In this document: positions 4,634 through 5,381 of the stretch, piece after piece
How the letters are laid out: each line of letters begins with the position of its first letter
Position numbering within the stretch: position 1 is the first letter of the stretch
Assembly (NCBI GenBank): GCA_013331225.1
Contig: DUGV01000112.1
Coordinates: 1 to 5,381, forward strand
Source of the DNA: Methanolinea sp.
GTDB taxonomy: Archaea > Halobacteriota > Methanomicrobia > Methanomicrobiales > Methanospirillaceae
Direction of reading: 5' to 3'
DNA length: 5,381 bases
The notes under the pieces: generated by a model
Told to the model about the DNA's origin: nothing
Database searches by the model: none
What the model saw: the letters and a program-made list of their open reading frames with translations, nothing else
Program-made: the position numbers and the translations under genes

Positions 4634-5381
4634 ATGATCGAATGGCTCATGATATGGGACACGGTGTTGCTTTTCATCATCGTTTTAAATATCGGCTTTG
4701 TTATCAGTGTCGTGTTCTTTGAGAGGAAGAACCCGAGTGCAACGCTCGCCTGGGTCATGGCACTCCTTCTGCTGCCCGTCGCCGGTTTTATCCTGTATCT
4801 CTTTCTCGGGCAGACCTATAGGAAAGACAGGATGTTCTGCATCAAGAAAGAGGAAGATCAGAAACTCCGGGAGATTATTGAATCCGAGAAGGAGGAGTTG
4901 AAGAAAGAGGGTGCGATGACCCGGGCAGACCATACCTCGACGAAATTGCGGAGGATGGTCTGCATGCTCCTCGAGAACAACGATGCAATCCTCACGCTCA
5001 ATAATCATGTCAATGTCTTTGCTGATGGAAATGAGAAGTTTGACGCTCTCATTGAGGATATACAGGGTGCGACTCTCTTTATTCACCTCGAGTATTATAT
5101 CTGGAAGAACGACGGGATTGGAAACCGGATGAAAAAGGCGCTCACCGAGCGGGCCCGTGCAGGCCTCGAGGTCCGGCTCCTCTGCGATGGGCTCGGATGC
5201 GCCGGCCTGCCAGGTGATTTCTTCGATGAATTCAAGGCTGTTGGTGGAAAAGTCGCGTTCTTCTTCCCCTCATTTTTGCGGATCCTGAACCTTCGGTACA
5301 ATTACCGTAATCACCGGAAGATCGCCATAATAGACGGGAAGACCTGCTATATCGGCGGGTTCAACATAGGGGACGATTACC
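4634..5381 (+). CDS. cls: Cardiolipin synthase-type phospholipase D family protein, N-terminal half (runs off right edge)
   Basis: The frame is open to the right edge, giving 249 residues of a protein usually near 480-510. Two transmembrane helices (about 10-29 and 38-59) flank ERKNPSATLAWV, the conserved PLDc_N (phospholipase D nuclease N-terminal) signature of bacterial-type cardiolipin synthases. A charged linker of Lys/Glu follows (71-95), then the first catalytic PLD domain with FIHLEYYIWKNDGIG (149-163). Its HKD motif is H227, K229 and D234, with GGFN (241-244), fitting HxKx4Dx6GGxN. The second HKD motif lies beyond the window. The enzyme would join two phospholipid headgroups at the inner membrane face. 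In archaea the substrates would be ether lipids, giving archaeal cardiolipin analogues; that is inference from the family. It starts divergently from the metallohydrolase gene. Confidence 0.93.
   Translation, partial: MIEWLMIWDTVLLFIIVLNIGFVISVVFFERKNPSATLAWVMALLLLPVAGFILYLFLGQTYRKDRMFCIKKEEDQKLREIIESEKEELKKEGAMTRADHTSTKLRRMVCMLLENNDAILTLNNHVNVFADGNEKFDALIEDIQGATLFIHLEYYIWKNDGIGNRMKKALTERARAGLEVRLLCDGLGCAGLPGDFFDEFKAVGGKVAFFFPSFLRILNLRYNYRNHRKIAIIDGKTCYIGGFNIGDDY

Noticed and set aside
1..5381. CRISPR array, insertion sequence, tRNA or rRNA gene
   Set aside because: Reading both strands gave no regularly spaced direct repeats, transposase motif, terminal inverted repeats or recognisable tRNA/rRNA segment.

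Overview
The window reads as chromosomal DNA of a methanogenic euryarchaeon, most likely of the Methanomicrobiales (Methanoregula/Methanosphaerula-like). This is inference from recalled family resemblance: an AbrB regulator beside a tandem-flavodoxin protein, DUF3795, GYD and GxKPGxG zinc-ribbon proteins, AT-rich TATA-like boxes upstream of several genes, and GAGG/GAGGTG-type ribosome binding sites. No rRNA, tRNA, CRISPR array, insertion sequence or prophage gene was seen.

Layout. 1-228 (-): 5' end of a class I SAM-dependent methyltransferase that runs off the left edge. 406-678 (+): a GYD-domain gene interrupted by an in-frame TGA. 679-1015: a gap without a confident gene, ending in a TATA-like box. 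1016-1432 (+): intact DUF3795 cysteine-rich protein. 1439-1591 (+): remnant of a very small zinc-ribbon gene with lost key residues and a premature TAA. 1592-1794: non-coding, with a hairpin and then an AT-rich four-half-site inverted repeat over the probable promoter. 1795-2037 and 2062-3465 (+): a two-gene unit of an AbrB-type regulator and a 467-residue protein with two flavodoxin-like domains and an Isf-like cysteine cluster. 3632-4510 (-): MBL-fold metallohydrolase, convergent with that unit. 4634-5381 (+): N-terminal half of a cardiolipin synthase-type phospholipase D protein, divergent from the MBL gene and cut by the right edge.

How it fits together. The clearest functional unit is AbrB plus flavoprotein: a 24-bp gap, same strand, and a strong candidate operator just upstream, which suggests an autoregulated redox operon. 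The other genes are single or divergent units with no shared pathway visible. The left third looks like an eroding accessory patch, with two small genes carrying in-frame stops on either side of an intact DUF3795 gene. I found no convincing new multi-gene system. The best leads are the operator, the disrupted GYD and zinc-ribbon genes, and the asymmetric double-flavodoxin protein.
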